Below the pieces are notes generated by a model, which had not been told where the DNA came from, made no database searches, and saw nothing but the letters and a program-made list of their open reading frames with translations. A DNA stretch of 64,000 nt, taken from positions 92,687,736 to 92,751,735 of the forward strand of contig OW386289.2 of NCBI GenBank assembly GCA_936432065.2, given 5' to 3'. A program made the translations under genes and the position numbers. The first letter of the stretch is position 1. Each line of letters opens with the position of its first letter. Shown piece after piece: positions 23,815 to 35,205 of this stretch. Source of the stretch: Rutpela maculata. Its lineage: Eukaryota; Arthropoda; Insecta; Coleoptera; Cerambycidae.

Positions 23815-24356
23815 CCAAAAACCTATAAAACGATACCCCACATCGGTAGCGGGTTGGGGGTGGTGATAGGGGGTGGTAGTGGGAGTGGATGAAGTAAAAA
23901 AACATTTTGGTTCCTGTACACACCCTAAATCACAATTTTTTTTCATGGTAATGGGGGTGGCTAATGCCAAAATTTTTTTTGAGACCTCAGCTTCTCTTGT
24001 ATATACTAAATACCAATTTTATGGACTCTTACCTGCTTGATTTACCTATTTTCCCCAAATATACCCCAATTTACCCCCCAACCCTTCGACGGAACAAGAT
24101 GAAAATATCATTTAGTTCTAAATCTCGTTAAAGTACATATGTGTACCAAATTTCAAGTCAATATCTCAAATGGTTCCAGAGTAAACGTGCGCACAAAAAA
24201 AGTTACAGACGGATTGACAGACAAACCAACAGACAGAAATTTTTTTTCGCTCAAACTTAAAATCTCGACGTTTCGTGACATTCTAAGCCTATTTGAATAA
24301 AAATTTTTTTAAATTTTTTTGTCGTTACTATACTTCCACTGGACGTGGAAGTAAAA
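23815..24356 (+). repeat. Mariner-type MITE copy 2, right part
   Basis: Continues the match to copy 1 (13390-13924), ending CTGGACGTGGAAG followed by TAAAA. Internally it keeps CAGACGGATTGACAGACAAACC, a small CAGAC-rich seed that is expanded to a minisatellite in copy 3 at 60.8 kb. Confidence 0.8.
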
Positions 24357-24689
24357 CACACTTTTTGGTACCATATTATTATATTTTCACCAGAACTCCA
24401 CGTGTATGCAAAATTTCAGCTCAATTGGACGTCATTAAGTGGATCAAAATTGACTTGCAAGATTTGAACTAAACACAAAATTTGAAATTAACATACTAAC
24501 AAACATGCATATACAAAGCAAGTTAAATAAAAGCTTGTAAAAATGTATTTTAACTGCCTATTCCTAAATATCCCTCATCTAGGAGATCTTGGTTTGTCTG
24601 AGTAAAGGAGAAGGGGCACTACAGTTTATAGTGAAATTTATACCATCTTTTGGGGAAAACTTACTACAAAAAATTTCTTCATTGTGTAA
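24357..24689. other. No gene seen
   Basis: Contains a GTATGCAAAATTTCAGCTCAA stretch, a phrase I associate with DNA-transposon flanks, but no boundary or coding frame can be supported. Confidence 0.3.
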
Positions 24690-25430
24690 GGCTCTAACCC
24701 ACTGAATACCGACCCCCTTGTATTGGCTGAATATCATCAGTGTATAATAATATGTAGTTTTGAATATAGTGGAAGTCTCGACATACCTGTAATAAATATA
24801 TATCCAAGTATAGATCCTTGCGGAACACCGGATGCAACTGATCTATTTTGTGATGAAGTATTGAAATTCCTGTATTAACACTAGTAAATTGTTTACCATT
24901 GAGATAATTTTGAAGCCAGGAGAAAGTACTTCCAGATATGCCATAGTAAGCAATTAATATCTAAAGAGTCAAAAGGTTTAGTCATGTCAAGTAATGTCAA
25001 TTTCGTATTGTCGATGGCTCGCAAAATTTGTCAGTTATGTTACTTAGCAGTGTAGAAGTATTCCTGAAGCCTTTTCGGAATCCAGATTAGAAGGAATTAT
25101 TGAGTTTTGAAAGACATATTTAGAAAGTTGTTCATATTGGTACAGCTGATTCTGTAATTTTTATAAGAAATGAAAGCAGGCTAATAGGGCGTAGATATTC
25201 AAGTTGTTCGGGATTTTTTTTTCTAGGTATAGGTTTAATATAGGATATTTTCCATTGAGAAAAAACGGCTGGTTCTAATGATACATTAGTTATATGGGTC
25301 AGCGGGGCCGATATCCACTGTAAAGTAAGTTGTAACATTTTAGCTGATAATCCATCAGGGCCTATAGTGAAGTTCCAAGAAATGTATCGTTATGTTATTC
25401 ATTCAATTTTAAATTTGGTTTAGAATCTAT
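24690..25430 (-). pseudogene. Decayed reverse-transcriptase fragment (non-LTR)
   Basis: On the minus strand the segment 25338-25132 reads KPIPRKKNPEQLEYLRPISL, the classic RT block with P.PK and YRPISLL. Moving to lower coordinates, broken frames give LTLLDMTKPFDSLD (block A, D...AFD) and VASGVPQGSILG (block with GVPQGS.L). The catalytic YADD block is not preserved: HH**YSAN-like remains are all that follows. Endonuclease and the rest of ORF2 are missing. Jockey/CR1-like clade by motif style. Confidence 0.65.
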
Positions 25431-25926
25431 AAAATAATTGTTGATCTCTTCAGCATTACAAAGACCTTCAGGTAGGTTTGATGGAAAGTTATCTTTAACT
25501 ACTGCCCATAACATAATCAATCGTTTTGGAGGAAAAACCTATGATCAAATAACAGTACAAAAGTCTGAATTTTTAACTTTACTAGAAAGAGGAGCACATG
25601 CACATGGTAGATCGAGGATTCAAAAATATTTATTACCTTTTAGCAAGTAATAACAATGTGCTGGTCCATCCTCCACCTATTTCTTCAATAGTCCATCGAA
25701 ATGTTACATTTTTTGAGGCTAACGTTGCATTTTGGATAAGACAAGGTTTTTTTCGTTGTGTACGGGATGGTGTAAGTTTAAAATTGAGTTTTCCGCAATG
25801 GCCACCCCATTTGGCCGCCATCTTGAAAAAAGGTGCTAATAGTTTTTGCCTATATCTCCGTAACGGTGATTCTGGACCCTTTGCTGTACATATTATACAC
25901 CAACGAATTACCTACAGCCGTAAATC

Positions 25927-26858
25927 ATTAAATCATTCAATTTGCTGATGACACCTCCATAATCTTTAGTGAAGGAGAAATAAATCTAGAAACAAATGTC
26001 TTCCAAGCTCTAATCACATTAGAAAAATGGTTTACAGAAAATAATCTCCTATTTAACATAGACAAAACTCAAGCAACCAAGTTCTCCAAACAGTCAAATA
26101 ACAATGTAACGTTAAAGAATGGGATCTCAACACTAACAATATCAAACAGTGTAAAATAGAAATTGACTCTAGATTAGACTGGAAGATTCAAACACAAAAC
26201 CTATCACGAGATTTAACTCATCAGTGCTATGCAACCGTTTCAAAGGCACTAGCTAAAATTTCTGCTTTAAGTGTTTACCACGCATATGTTCACTCGAGGT
26301 TAAGATATGGCATTATTTTTTGGGTCAATTCTACAGATGCAAACAAAATTTTTGTATTGCAAAAGCGTTGCCTCATAATTGTGTTTGGACTGAGGCAAAC
26401 AGAAAGTTGCAGAAAATAAAATGTTAACTCTTTATAGTTTGTATATATATGAGGCAATAATGTTTGTTGTTGAAAATTCCACCCTATTCAAAGATTGCAA
26501 TAGAAATATACCACTAGGAATAAGAATGACTTGGTATACTATACTCCACTTTACTCATATATACAAAAAATGTCTACCACTCTATTATATAGATATATAA
26601 TAAATTACCACTTGCTGTCAGACATTTTCCTAAAGTAATTCTTAAAAATAAATTAAAAATATTTTTGACTGAAAGTGCATACTATTCAATCGATGAATAT
26701 TTTAGTGACAATATTACAATCACATAATTAAAATATTGCATTATTATCATAATTTTATATTTACATATTTGTATATTGACATGTTCTACACCCGATTGGG
26801 TATATTGTATTTTTATACGTTTTGAACAAATAAAGATCGTCTATCTACCTATCTATCT
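25927..26858 (+). pseudogene. 5'-truncated non-LTR retrotransposon, 3' part of ORF2
   Basis: Starts inside the RT palm with QFADDTSIIFSEGE, where FADD occupies the catalytic YADD position, then LEKWFTENNLLFNIDKTQ, the usual thumb segment. Frameshifts follow. About 26585-26730 reads LPLAVRHFPKVILKNKL and a stop, the common C-terminal ending of such proteins. The tail is GAACAAATAAAGATCG followed by a CTAT/CTAC tetranucleotide run to 26858. Truncation at the 5' side is typical of target-primed reverse transcription. Confidence 0.7.
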
Positions 26859-27129
26859 TACAAAAAACTTATAGTGAGGTTTTTCTGTTTAGAATTGAAT
26901 TCTCTACAAATTTTTTACTAGATAACCCTTTTTGTCAGAAATTGAATAATTAAAAAGTTATAACCCTTGAAAGATAGATATTTTCTTTTAAGCGCTAAAA
27001 CTTTTTTTCTTCAATTTTAACAAAAAAATACATCACGTTTTTTGTAGAGGATTTCATAACGAATAATTTTCATTTATACTTTTTTAATTTCTTTAATTCT
27101 GAAGGGTTTTACAGCGCTGCAAAGGGATC

Positions 27130-27192
27130 AAAGTGACAGATCATGGCTTACAAATCAAAAGATCGGCGATTCGATCCCTACACACTCTGGAT
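27130..27192 (+). other. tRNA-like segment in a foldback arm (mirrored at ~27580-27645)
   Basis: GATCAAAGTGACAGATCATGG resembles a degenerate A box and CGATTCGATCC a B box, spaced about as in a tRNA gene. The reverse-complement arm retains GGCGGTTTGATCCC. A full cloverleaf cannot be drawn convincingly, so I treat it as a decayed Pol III-type promoter, not a tRNA gene. Confidence 0.3.
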
Positions 27193-28075
27193 TTTTTTCA
27201 TTAAAAACTTTATTAATAATTGTGGAAAAATATAAATATTGTTACCTGTGGTAATAAGCGACTTCAGACGGGTGCTCCGCCCCCAAAATGGTGCCCCCGT
27301 AGGGCTCCGTCGCGGCCCCCTTCTCGGGCCCCATTTTAGTCTTCACTCAAGGACCCCTTTAGACCCCCGTTTCAGTGAGGCCAACATAACCTCACTCTGC
27401 GTCAACCCATTTCTCTCCTACAGCCGATGACATTCCTAGCGTCACCTAGTGACCAATCCTCAAATTCTGAATAATTATAAGCACCTGATATATAATGTAA
27501 TTTAATCTTGTAACAATATTTATATTTTTCCGCAATTATTAATAAAGTTTTTAACGAAAAAAATTCAAAATGTGTAGGGATCAAACCGCCGATCTTTCGA
27601 TTTGTAAGCCGTGACCTGTCACTTTGATCTCTTCTTAGCGCTGTAAAATCCTTCAGAATGAAGGGAAATAAAAAAATTATAAATGAAAATTTTTTGTTAT
27701 GAAATCCTCTAGAAAAAACATGATGTGTTTTTTTGTTAAAATTGAAGAAAAAAAAAAAGTTTTAGTGATTAAAATAAAATTTTGTGACAAATTTCTATCT
27801 TCCAAGGGTTATAACTTTTTAATTATTCGATTTCCGACAAGAAGTTTCTCTAATAAAGTTGTCGAGAATTGGATTCTAAACAAAAAGCCTCTGTATAAAT
27901 ATTTTGTAAGATGTACCATTAGGAAGATATGGGGCAAAAATTGTTAGCACTCCCTTTGTCAAAATGGCGGCCAAATGGGATGGCCGCTCAATTTTAAACT
28001 TACATCCACCCCCTCACACAAAAAAAAAACCTTGTCCTACCCAAAATTCAAGGTTAAATGTAACATATCAATGGA

Positions 28076-29157
28076 CTACAAGTAAAAAAAATATACAAAA
28101 GAAAAAGTGAAAAACGAAAAGAGTCGCAAGCTTAAGAATTCATGTTGAGAGAGTTATCTCTTGAATATGCCGCTTCTGGAACCACATGCTTGCGTCCATC
28201 ATAATTCAATAAAGTATTTATATGACGTAGTTATAGTAGCTTCTGGTATAACTAATTTGCAAAATTACTTGATTGAATAAAAAGACAACTACTGTACTTA
28301 TAGTTTATAAAAAATAGTTTTCATTCAGAATTGTGTTATTTCATTTAACATATTATCTACAAAATCATAGTCACAAGATTTTATAACGATATCTTTACTA
28401 ATTTCAAAATTTGGTTTTGGGTCTTCTCGATAAATGCATTTACATTTCAATTTGGTAGAAATATTTTAAATTGTTCCGTCCTTATCAATAAAATTTTTAA
28501 GTTCTCTCGATAATGTGATTCAATTTCAACAACAAATTCATTCTTAATAGCTTCTTATGAAGCGCCTACTATCAGACCTTCACTTTAGAGGGAAAGATCA
28601 GCTTTTTGAAATTATGATTTGTTGATGATGATTAGAGGTGGTTAACTCAAATTTCGTGCTAAATCAAGCGCAAGTCGGTGAATCAATGCACTGAGTTAAC
28701 GCAATTGCGCCACGGTGCACTGTGTCTTTACTTATACCGTCTAATAGACTTATTTATGCATATAATTTTTATGTATAAGTAAAAGTTTCAAACCTATTTT
28801 ATAAGTAAATAATTTCTTTATAATAAAACTAATTAATCATATCCCCAAAACGAAAAAGTTAAGTATGCACTTTACAGAATTAACCAACACCATTAGTTTG
28901 GCGTACAATTTGAAACTCAATACAATCTACATATGCACTGCAAAATTCTCTGCATGGTACACAGGGCTCAGCTGCAGAAGTTATTTAATTTCTACAGCCC
29001 CAGTCGCGTGACATAGGCACTTGCCACTGAAATGACTCAATTCAAATAAGTTATGAGTTAACACATTGACATACTACACAGGTCGATGAGTTAACACAAC
29101 AGAGCCGCAGTATTAGCGCACATAGTGCAAGGCTACTGCTTCAGCGCAATAGCGTAA
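28076..29157. other. Unassigned; possible element with GAGTTAAC motifs
   Basis: GAGTTAAC or its complement GTTAACTC occurs at about 28636, 28697, 29055 and 29091, bracketing 28632-29157. The left side begins TAGAGGTGGTTAACTC, reminiscent of hAT ends, but no matching right terminus or target duplication is readable. The right side may have been cut off by the retrotransposon tail at 29158. No coding frame. Confidence 0.25.
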
Positions 29158-29420
29158 CTCAAATCAAATCAAATATTTTATTGGTGTCAGATATTCATTG
29201 TATATTTACACAAGTCACTTTGTTTAACTCACATAGACATAAGAACCAATATAAACATTAAGGTTCAGTTATAAAATTATATATATTTATACAGAAAAAA
29301 GAAAGTTAAAATTTACACATAACATATTAAGATTCTAAAATACTATTATAGTTAAGAAACTCCTTTACACTGTAGAAAGCTTGTTTTACAAGAAATATTT
29401 TCACTATGTTACCCATCTTT
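29158..29420 (-). mobile_element. 3' end of a minus-strand non-LTR element
   Basis: The minus strand reads CACCAATAAAATATTTGATTTGATTTG, i.e. an AATAAA signal followed by a short repeated pentanucleotide tail, typical of CR1/R1-like 3' ends. Upstream untranslated-like sequence is AT-rich with no recognisable RT frame. Length is uncertain. Confidence 0.35.
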
Positions 29421-30299
29421 AATTAGCTTTGCTTGAAAACAAATGTGAACGAAGCAGATGATGATGATATTGATGTAAACCACAAATGTCAGATGGCGAA
29501 TCAGATTAGATTGTAAGCCAAATGTAAGGACAAATTTTAAGGAAATGATGTCCGTATATATAAGTTTTTGTAATTTGTAATTGCAAAAAATTGTATGCCA
29601 ATATGAAATATACCATTTATTTTAACTTATGGAATTAATTTGTATCCAATGCGCATTAATATATTTATTTGGTATCTGCAATAATCGGTAAATACACTTT
29701 GTACAAAAAGTATTTTTAAAAAAAAGAAATAATCATAAGTTAAATGATTTGTTTAAATAATCGGGGCAGTAGTTCATTCATGAAAAGATCTCGTTCATGA
29801 GCCAAGGAAGGTATTTATGCATTGAAAATGTTTTTTAATGTAAACTCTAATTTCATGTGATGCGAAAACAGTGCAGCCCAAAAAAAGGCTTTTAATTCAA
29901 TTGTAGATCGCCTACCTTTAGTAAATGTTTGAGAAAAGTTGCAAACTTTTGTTTGGCACTTGTTTCAACTTTTTAATTATTAACGGAGGTCAATCGTTTT
30001 AGGAAAATGCATTCCCAAGGAGTTGGCGTGGGTGGTCGAGAGGGTGAGGTGCCATCCTAATGTTTTTCGGTAGCAGAAATCGACCTCTATCGAATGGCAT
30101 CAGTTTTGTCTTTCTATCATCATCTATATCACCAGAAGCAAGATGGCCGCACGTGAGTAGGTACTGTCGAAGAGCTCCAATAAATGTGGTGAATTTAGTG
30201 GTGTTTTACAAAATATCTTTTAAAGAAATTGTTTAGTTCATTGAACATTGTGAACCAGTCTTTTAAATTAAAATTATAAATATATAAACTGTGAATTTG
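29421..30299. other. No gene seen
   Basis: AT-rich sequence without a supported frame. Part of 30000-30299 may belong to the 5' untranslated region of the non-LTR element that follows; its 5' boundary cannot be fixed here. Confidence 0.35.
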
Positions 30300-30377
30300 C
30301 TAAATTATTGCAAGGTATCTCTGTCTGGTAACGTGAGATTACTCCTCTAGTCCTACTGTGTCGATAAATAGTTGACA

Positions 30378-31028
30378 ATGGGAAAAACCGATACGAGAAG
30401 TGCCTCAGTTGAAAAGCTAAATAATGAGGCTATTGAGCAACTAATTACTAAGGTATGTGCGAAATTTGCAGATCGATTAGAAGCTAAGTTTACAAAAAAA
30501 TTTGATATGTTAAATGAGAAACTTGAAGAAGTTAGTCAAACGTTAAAAACACTCGATCAAAAGGTCAATTCTAATAAGACTCTCATCCAGCTTGTTAGTA
30601 AAAAGTGTGACGATATGGAACAATATATAAAAAGTAATAGCCTACGCTTTATTGGCCTTCCCGAAGTTGAGAATGAAAATCTATTGGAAACTATTGTAAA
30701 TTTTCTTAAGAATAAGTTAAGAGTTACCTGTTTAAATAATGATATTGATAGAGTATTTCGTGTGGGAAAGTCGAATGATCCTGATAAACCTAGAGCAATA
30801 ATAGTTAATTTTGTGACTAACATCAAACGGAATGAAGTTTATTACTCAAGGAAATTACTAAAAGAAACTGGATTTATTATCTTCGAAGATCTTACCAAAT
30901 ACCGTTATAATCTTCTTACTACTGCAAAAGCTAAATATGGCAAACGTGATGTTTGGTCTACAAATGGAAGAATTTATGTTCTGCACAACAATGAAAAGCG
31001 CTTAATTAACTCGGGCGAAGATCTGTGA
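30378..31028 (+). CDS. Non-LTR ORF1 protein (coiled coil plus RRM-like fold)
   Basis: ATG at 30378 gives 216 residues. Residues ~10-80 form a lysine/glutamate heptad-like coiled coil (FDMLNEKLEEVSQTLKTL). Then SLRFIGLPEVENEN begins an L1-ORF1-like RNA-binding module, continuing with DRVFRVGKS and KPRAIIVNF and ending RIYVLHNNEKRLI. This family trimerises and coats element RNA as a chaperone (family knowledge). No CCHC knuckle is present, unlike the jockey element at 41.6 kb. The frame is intact although ORF2 is broken, so the protein could still be made. Start chosen as the first ATG; the codon two before is TTG. Confidence 0.8.
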   Translation: MGKTDTRSASVEKLNNEAIEQLITKVCAKFADRLEAKFTKKFDMLNEKLEEVSQTLKTLDQKVNSNKTLIQLVSKKCDDMEQYIKSNSLRFIGLPEVENENLLETIVNFLKNKLRVTCLNNDIDRVFRVGKSNDPDKPRAIIVNFVTNIKRNEVYYSRKLLKETGFIIFEDLTKYRYNLLTTAKAKYGKRDVWSTNGRIYVLHNNEKRLINSGEDL

Positions 31029-31907
31029 TTTATTAAAGTGGTGCGACTATTTATTTTACGTTTCTGGTTGATGTTGATAAGAAGGTTCTGTACATTTATA
31101 TTGTCTTATCTTTGTATTATATATAAAAAAAGTGTCTTTTTATCTTTCTTTTTACATTAACGCTACTTTGAGTGAATCAGTAAAATGATGATTCTATATA
31201 ATATTATTTATTGTTGTTCATCGTAATATATAATTAACCAAAATGTCAAAAAAATAATTTGCTATTTTGGTTACCTTTGTACTATCCTTTGCATTATATG
31301 TCCACATTCTACATTTTTAGTATAATTCCCACTTTTACATCAGCGATTGTAATTTATCTTACTGCTAAAAAAAAAGTTTATAGAATTACTGCTTTCTTTT
31401 ATCATTTATATTTAAGCCTGGCATGTGCTGCTTGTTAGTTTTGGCCGCACGGATGGGATTGTAAAGTATGGTCGAACGCGTAATTACAATTACAGAGTTA
31501 AACTGTCGGTTTTTCTGATCGTACACTACAGTCTTGCGGGCACAGTTTTGGCAGCGTACTTGTTGTCATCAGGTGGCATTACAGTGTATGCCGGGCTTTA
31601 TGGTAGCTTTATGGTAGCAACGAATTTAGTTACTTAACCATTTTTTTTTCTTTTTTTTAGTTTGATTTTATTTTGATAATAAATAATTGCATTGTGTGTA
31701 AATACAAACCATTTTTTTTTTGGAGTTCTAAACAGGACTAACACATTTACTTGAACCTAATAGGTTATACCTATTTTGCGTGCGAAATTTTGCTTTTAGA
31801 GACTTAACTTTTTAAATACATAGAATTTATAATTTTTATCTAGTTGTTAGTTTATTATACCTTGTTGCAGCTAGGTATTATATATTATTTATTTAGATTA
31901 TTATATT

Positions 31908-32777
31908 ATGAAAATTGCTCACCTTAACGTGCGTTCTTTAATCTCAGGGTTTAATGACTTTATGCATTTGGTACATGAAAATGATTTTGATATTGTGGCT
32001 GTATCTGAGACTTGGTTGTCTAATGCTATAGATTCTGATGTTATTAAATTACAAGGTTATAATTTATTTCGTAAAGACAGGTCAGGTAGGGGAGGAGGAA
32101 TAGCTATTTACATAAAAACATGTTATAATAACTGTGAGGTGGTATCACTTGATTTTTTAGCTAAAAGCAATTCATTTGAGCATTTGTGGATAAAATTTAG
32201 GGCGAATCATAGAGCTTTTTTAATCTCGTCGATATACAGACCTCCGCATAATAATTTAACAAAATGTTTAAGTGATTTAGAAGATATTTTGTCCTTCGTT
32301 ACTCCTACTTTTGATGTGGTTCTTTGCTTGGGGGATCTGAATGTAGACTTATTTAATGCAAGCAATCCTATTAGTAACTGTTTTAATTCTTATAATTATG
32401 AGCAGCTAATCAATGAGCCAACGAGAATTACAAGAAACTCCAGCACACTAATTGATCCTATTTTTATCAGTAATAATGAATTGGTTGTTCAGGCAGGTAC
32501 ACTGTTAGCTGACATGGTGTCAGATCACAGGATGGTTTATTGTAGCTTGGACATTAAGTCAGCTAAATTCAAGCAGAAATTTGTTACATATAGAGACTTC
32601 TCTAACTTCAACCTTGATACATTTCAAACTTATTTCAGTGGATTGCCTTTAGTTGACATAATCTATGAACCTGATATCAATAAAAAAGTTGATTTGCTTA
32701 ATAATTTTATTACCTCATCCTTTGATATTTTTGCTCCTCTCAAAACAGAGTATCAAAACCTAAAGCTCCCTGGTTAA
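31908..32777 (+). CDS. ORF2 part 1: APE-type endonuclease domain
   Basis: ATG 31908 opens directly on the endonuclease core: KIAHLNVRSL (N in the first metal-binding block), VAVSETWLS (catalytic E), RSGRGGGIAIYI, SSIYRPP, CLGDLNVDL (D-N block) and MVSDHRMVYC (SDH block). All usual catalytic positions are present. The domain nicks target DNA for target-primed reverse transcription. The reading ends early at 32775-32777; continuation in another frame (KAPWLTDNIKL) shows a frameshift between about 32745 and 32770. The domain itself is complete at about 240 residues. Confidence 0.8.
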   Translation: MKIAHLNVRSLISGFNDFMHLVHENDFDIVAVSETWLSNAIDSDVIKLQGYNLFRKDRSGRGGGIAIYIKTCYNNCEVVSLDFLAKSNSFEHLWIKFRANHRAFLISSIYRPPHNNLTKCLSDLEDILSFVTPTFDVVLCLGDLNVDLFNASNPISNCFNSYNYEQLINEPTRITRNSSTLIDPIFISNNELVVQAGTLLADMVSDHRMVYCSLDIKSAKFKQKFVTYRDFSNFNLDTFQTYFSGLPLVDIIYEPDINKKVDLLNNFITSSFDIFAPLKTEYQNLKLPG

Positions 32778-33868
32778 CTGACAACATAAAATTGATCATA
32801 AAAAAAAAACAAAGGGCACTTAATGTATATAAATCAACAAAGCAGCAAAATGACTGGGAATATTATAAACAAATCAGAAATTTTTCGCTTGCAGCTTGTA
32901 GAGCAGAAAAAAAGGCTTATATAAATAATATATGTCGACAAAATAATTTTAAAAAGACCTGGGCAACCTTACGTAAATTTGATATTAATAATAAATATAA
33001 AGACAATAATATTCCCGACCATTTATCAAATCCTAATCTTATGAATGATTTTTTTCTATCTGTTATGAAACCTAATGATACTGTTTGTAATGATAGTATT
33101 AATCGCTACGAAAATAGTAAGTTTAATGACACTTTAGATTTTCACTTTAATATGGTAACTGAGCAACAGGTGCATGATACCTTATTTAGCTTAAAATCAA
33201 ATGCTTGTGGAACAGATAATATATCGGCAACAATGTTACAATATTCTAGTCCTTTTATTGATATCTATTTGACCCACATCATTAATTATGCTATAGAAAT
33301 CAGTTCATTTCCTGAACTATGGAAAGTTGCGATAGGTTGTCCTTTACCAAAAAAAAATAATCCATTGGACATGTCAGATATTAGAATAATCAGCATACTC
33401 CCATGCATATCTGAAATTTTAGAAAAAGTCATGTTCATCCAAATGTATGAGTTTTTAAATTCAAATGATATTTTACCGGCCTTTCAAACAGGTTTTAGAA
33501 AATTCTATAGTACTAGTATGGCATTGGCTCAAGTTACTGATGATTTGTTATTTGCTACGGATAGAAACAAAGTTAGTGTGTTGGTGTTACTTGATTTCTC
33601 GAAAGCTTTTGACACTATTAATCATAAGCTTATTTGTGCCAAATTGAAATATTATGGTTTTGATTATGAATCAGTGGCTTTTTTAAAATCATATTTAACA
33701 AACAGGCAACAACAAATTAGAATTAACAATAAAACTTCAGATCTGGCCAACATAGAAGCTGGAGTTCCACAGGGATCAGTTATTGGTCCTCTACTCTTTA
33801 TCTTATATACTGCAGATATTTTAAAGTCTATAAGATTTTCCGAGTTTAAGAGTTCAAGCATATGCTGA
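32763..33868 (+). pseudogene. ORF2 part 2: reverse-transcriptase fingers and palm
   Basis: Continues ORF2 in a shifted frame from KAPWLTDN. RT blocks in order: NACGTDNISATMLQ, PLPKKNNPLDMSDIRIISIL (a Y to D/I-type change in the usual YRPIS block), TGFRKFYSTSMAL, LLDFSKAFDTINH (first catalytic aspartate, block A) and EAGVPQGSVIGPLLFILYT. The frame runs into a stop at 33868 just before the YADD block, which is in the next frame. A second frameshift therefore lies near 33840-33860. Catalytic residues are all present, so inactivation is by frameshifts only. Confidence 0.8.
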
Positions 33869-34699
33869 TGATTCTCAAATTTATATTAGTTTTTTAATTG
33901 AGAATATGGTCGCAGCAGAGGCTAGCATCAACAGCGATTTAGAGATGTTATACAAGAAGTGTGAAAAGCACAATCTAAAAATGAATGCTAAAAAATCACA
34001 TGTTATGATATTTGGTGCTAAGTCACAAGTCAACATTGTTAAGAATTCTATTTCAATCAGAATTAATAATTACCCTTTGCCCGTTGTATCAACTTCTAAA
34101 AATTTAGGCTTAATTATAGATGATGATTTCAGATTCGAATCTCACGTAGATAATCTGTTAAAAAAATCTTATTGCTCCATGAAACTTTTATACTCTAACA
34201 GGTTTATATTGAATGGTGATTTAAAAAAGGTTCTATGTGAGTCCCTTGTTTTATCTGCGTTTAACTATTGTGATTTTATTTATGGTTCCTGTCTTACTCT
34301 GATTTATAAAAAACGTATTCAAAAGGTTCAAAATTTCTGTGTTCGCTATATTTTTGGATTACGTAAATTTGATCACATATCACACAAAATTAATGAACTT
34401 AAATGGCTAACCATGGAGAACAGAAGATTACTTCACTTAAACACATTTGTTCAAAAATTATTAAACGTAAATATTGATTGCTCGTTGAAGTCAAAGCTAA
34501 TTATGAGATCTCATGTTCATAATGTTAATATTAGACAAACCAATATGTTTACTCTCCCTCATCATTCTACAGCTATATTTCAAAGAAGTTTCACATATAA
34601 TGCTGTTGTCATTTAATAAACTTCCCTCTTCTATAAAAACTCTAAAAACTCCTAATTTTAAATATCAGTTGAAACAGAATATACTATTGACGCAATGAG
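33850..34699 (+). pseudogene. ORF2 part 3: YADD block, thumb and C-terminus
   Basis: The third frame starts with QAYADDSQIYI, the catalytic YADD. Thumb features follow: NLKMNAKKSHVMIFG, KNLGLIIDDDFRFESHV (the NLG.I.D block), FNYCDFIYGSC and RIQKVQNFCVRYIFGLRKFD. A third frameshift near 34605-34615 separates SFTYNAVV from FNKLPSSIKTL, which ends at a stop at about 34696-34698. No RNase H follows. Together with parts 1 and 2 the protein would be about 930 residues, usual for CR1/L2 ORF2. Confidence 0.75.
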
Positions 34700-35165
34700 T
34701 CTGTGTGTGGGGAGCGCTTGTGCTGGGGTCCGCTTCTTTTGGAGATGTTGTCTAGCCTGATTTTGGACTTGAAATGTGTTTTGAGTTCATGATCGGCGCG
34801 GGCAGCGTTTTTTCTCGGAGGGGGCGGGCCTCTGCCCAGCTGCTTCTCACTTGCAGAGTTATAGTTTAACATTTATATTTATATTTAAGATAATATATGT
34901 TATATAGTTCGCTGCAAGGTACCTTTATATCTTTAATTGTATGTATTTAAATAAATAATTATTTTCTGCTAGCATGCTACCTGCAGCATGTTAAGTGTAA
35001 GAATAGCCATAAGCTAAACTTCGCATGTAGCAGGTAGTCATACCCCGATAAATTGTATTATATAATGCGAGCATATGTGTTTGTTTGTTTTTTTTATTTA
35101 CTTCTGTATCTTTTGCTTTAGAATATTATTTGTTAGTGTTATTTATTGGGGAAAAAATAAAGACG

Positions 35166-35167
<2 letters not shown>

Positions 35168-35205
<38 letters not shown>

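Larger units (their letters stand above)
25690..28075. mobile_element. Foldback element interrupted by a reverse-transcriptase fragment
   Basis: Two pairs of arms are inverted: 25690-25860 against about 27925-28075 (shared TTGGCCGCCATCTTG and AGACAAGGTTTTTT), and 26868-27245 against about 27508-27912. Between the two left-arm pieces lies the non-LTR fragment 25927-26858, so that fragment probably landed in the left arm. The loop 27246-27507 is a GC-rich block. Each inner arm contains a tRNA-like segment around CGGCGATTCGATCCC (27165) and its mirror. No transposase frame. Confidence 0.6.

Noticed and set aside
27239..27430. GC-rich plus-strand frame in the foldback loop
   Set aside because: Short, proline/arginine-rich from base composition, no domain; the loop is non-coding in appearance.
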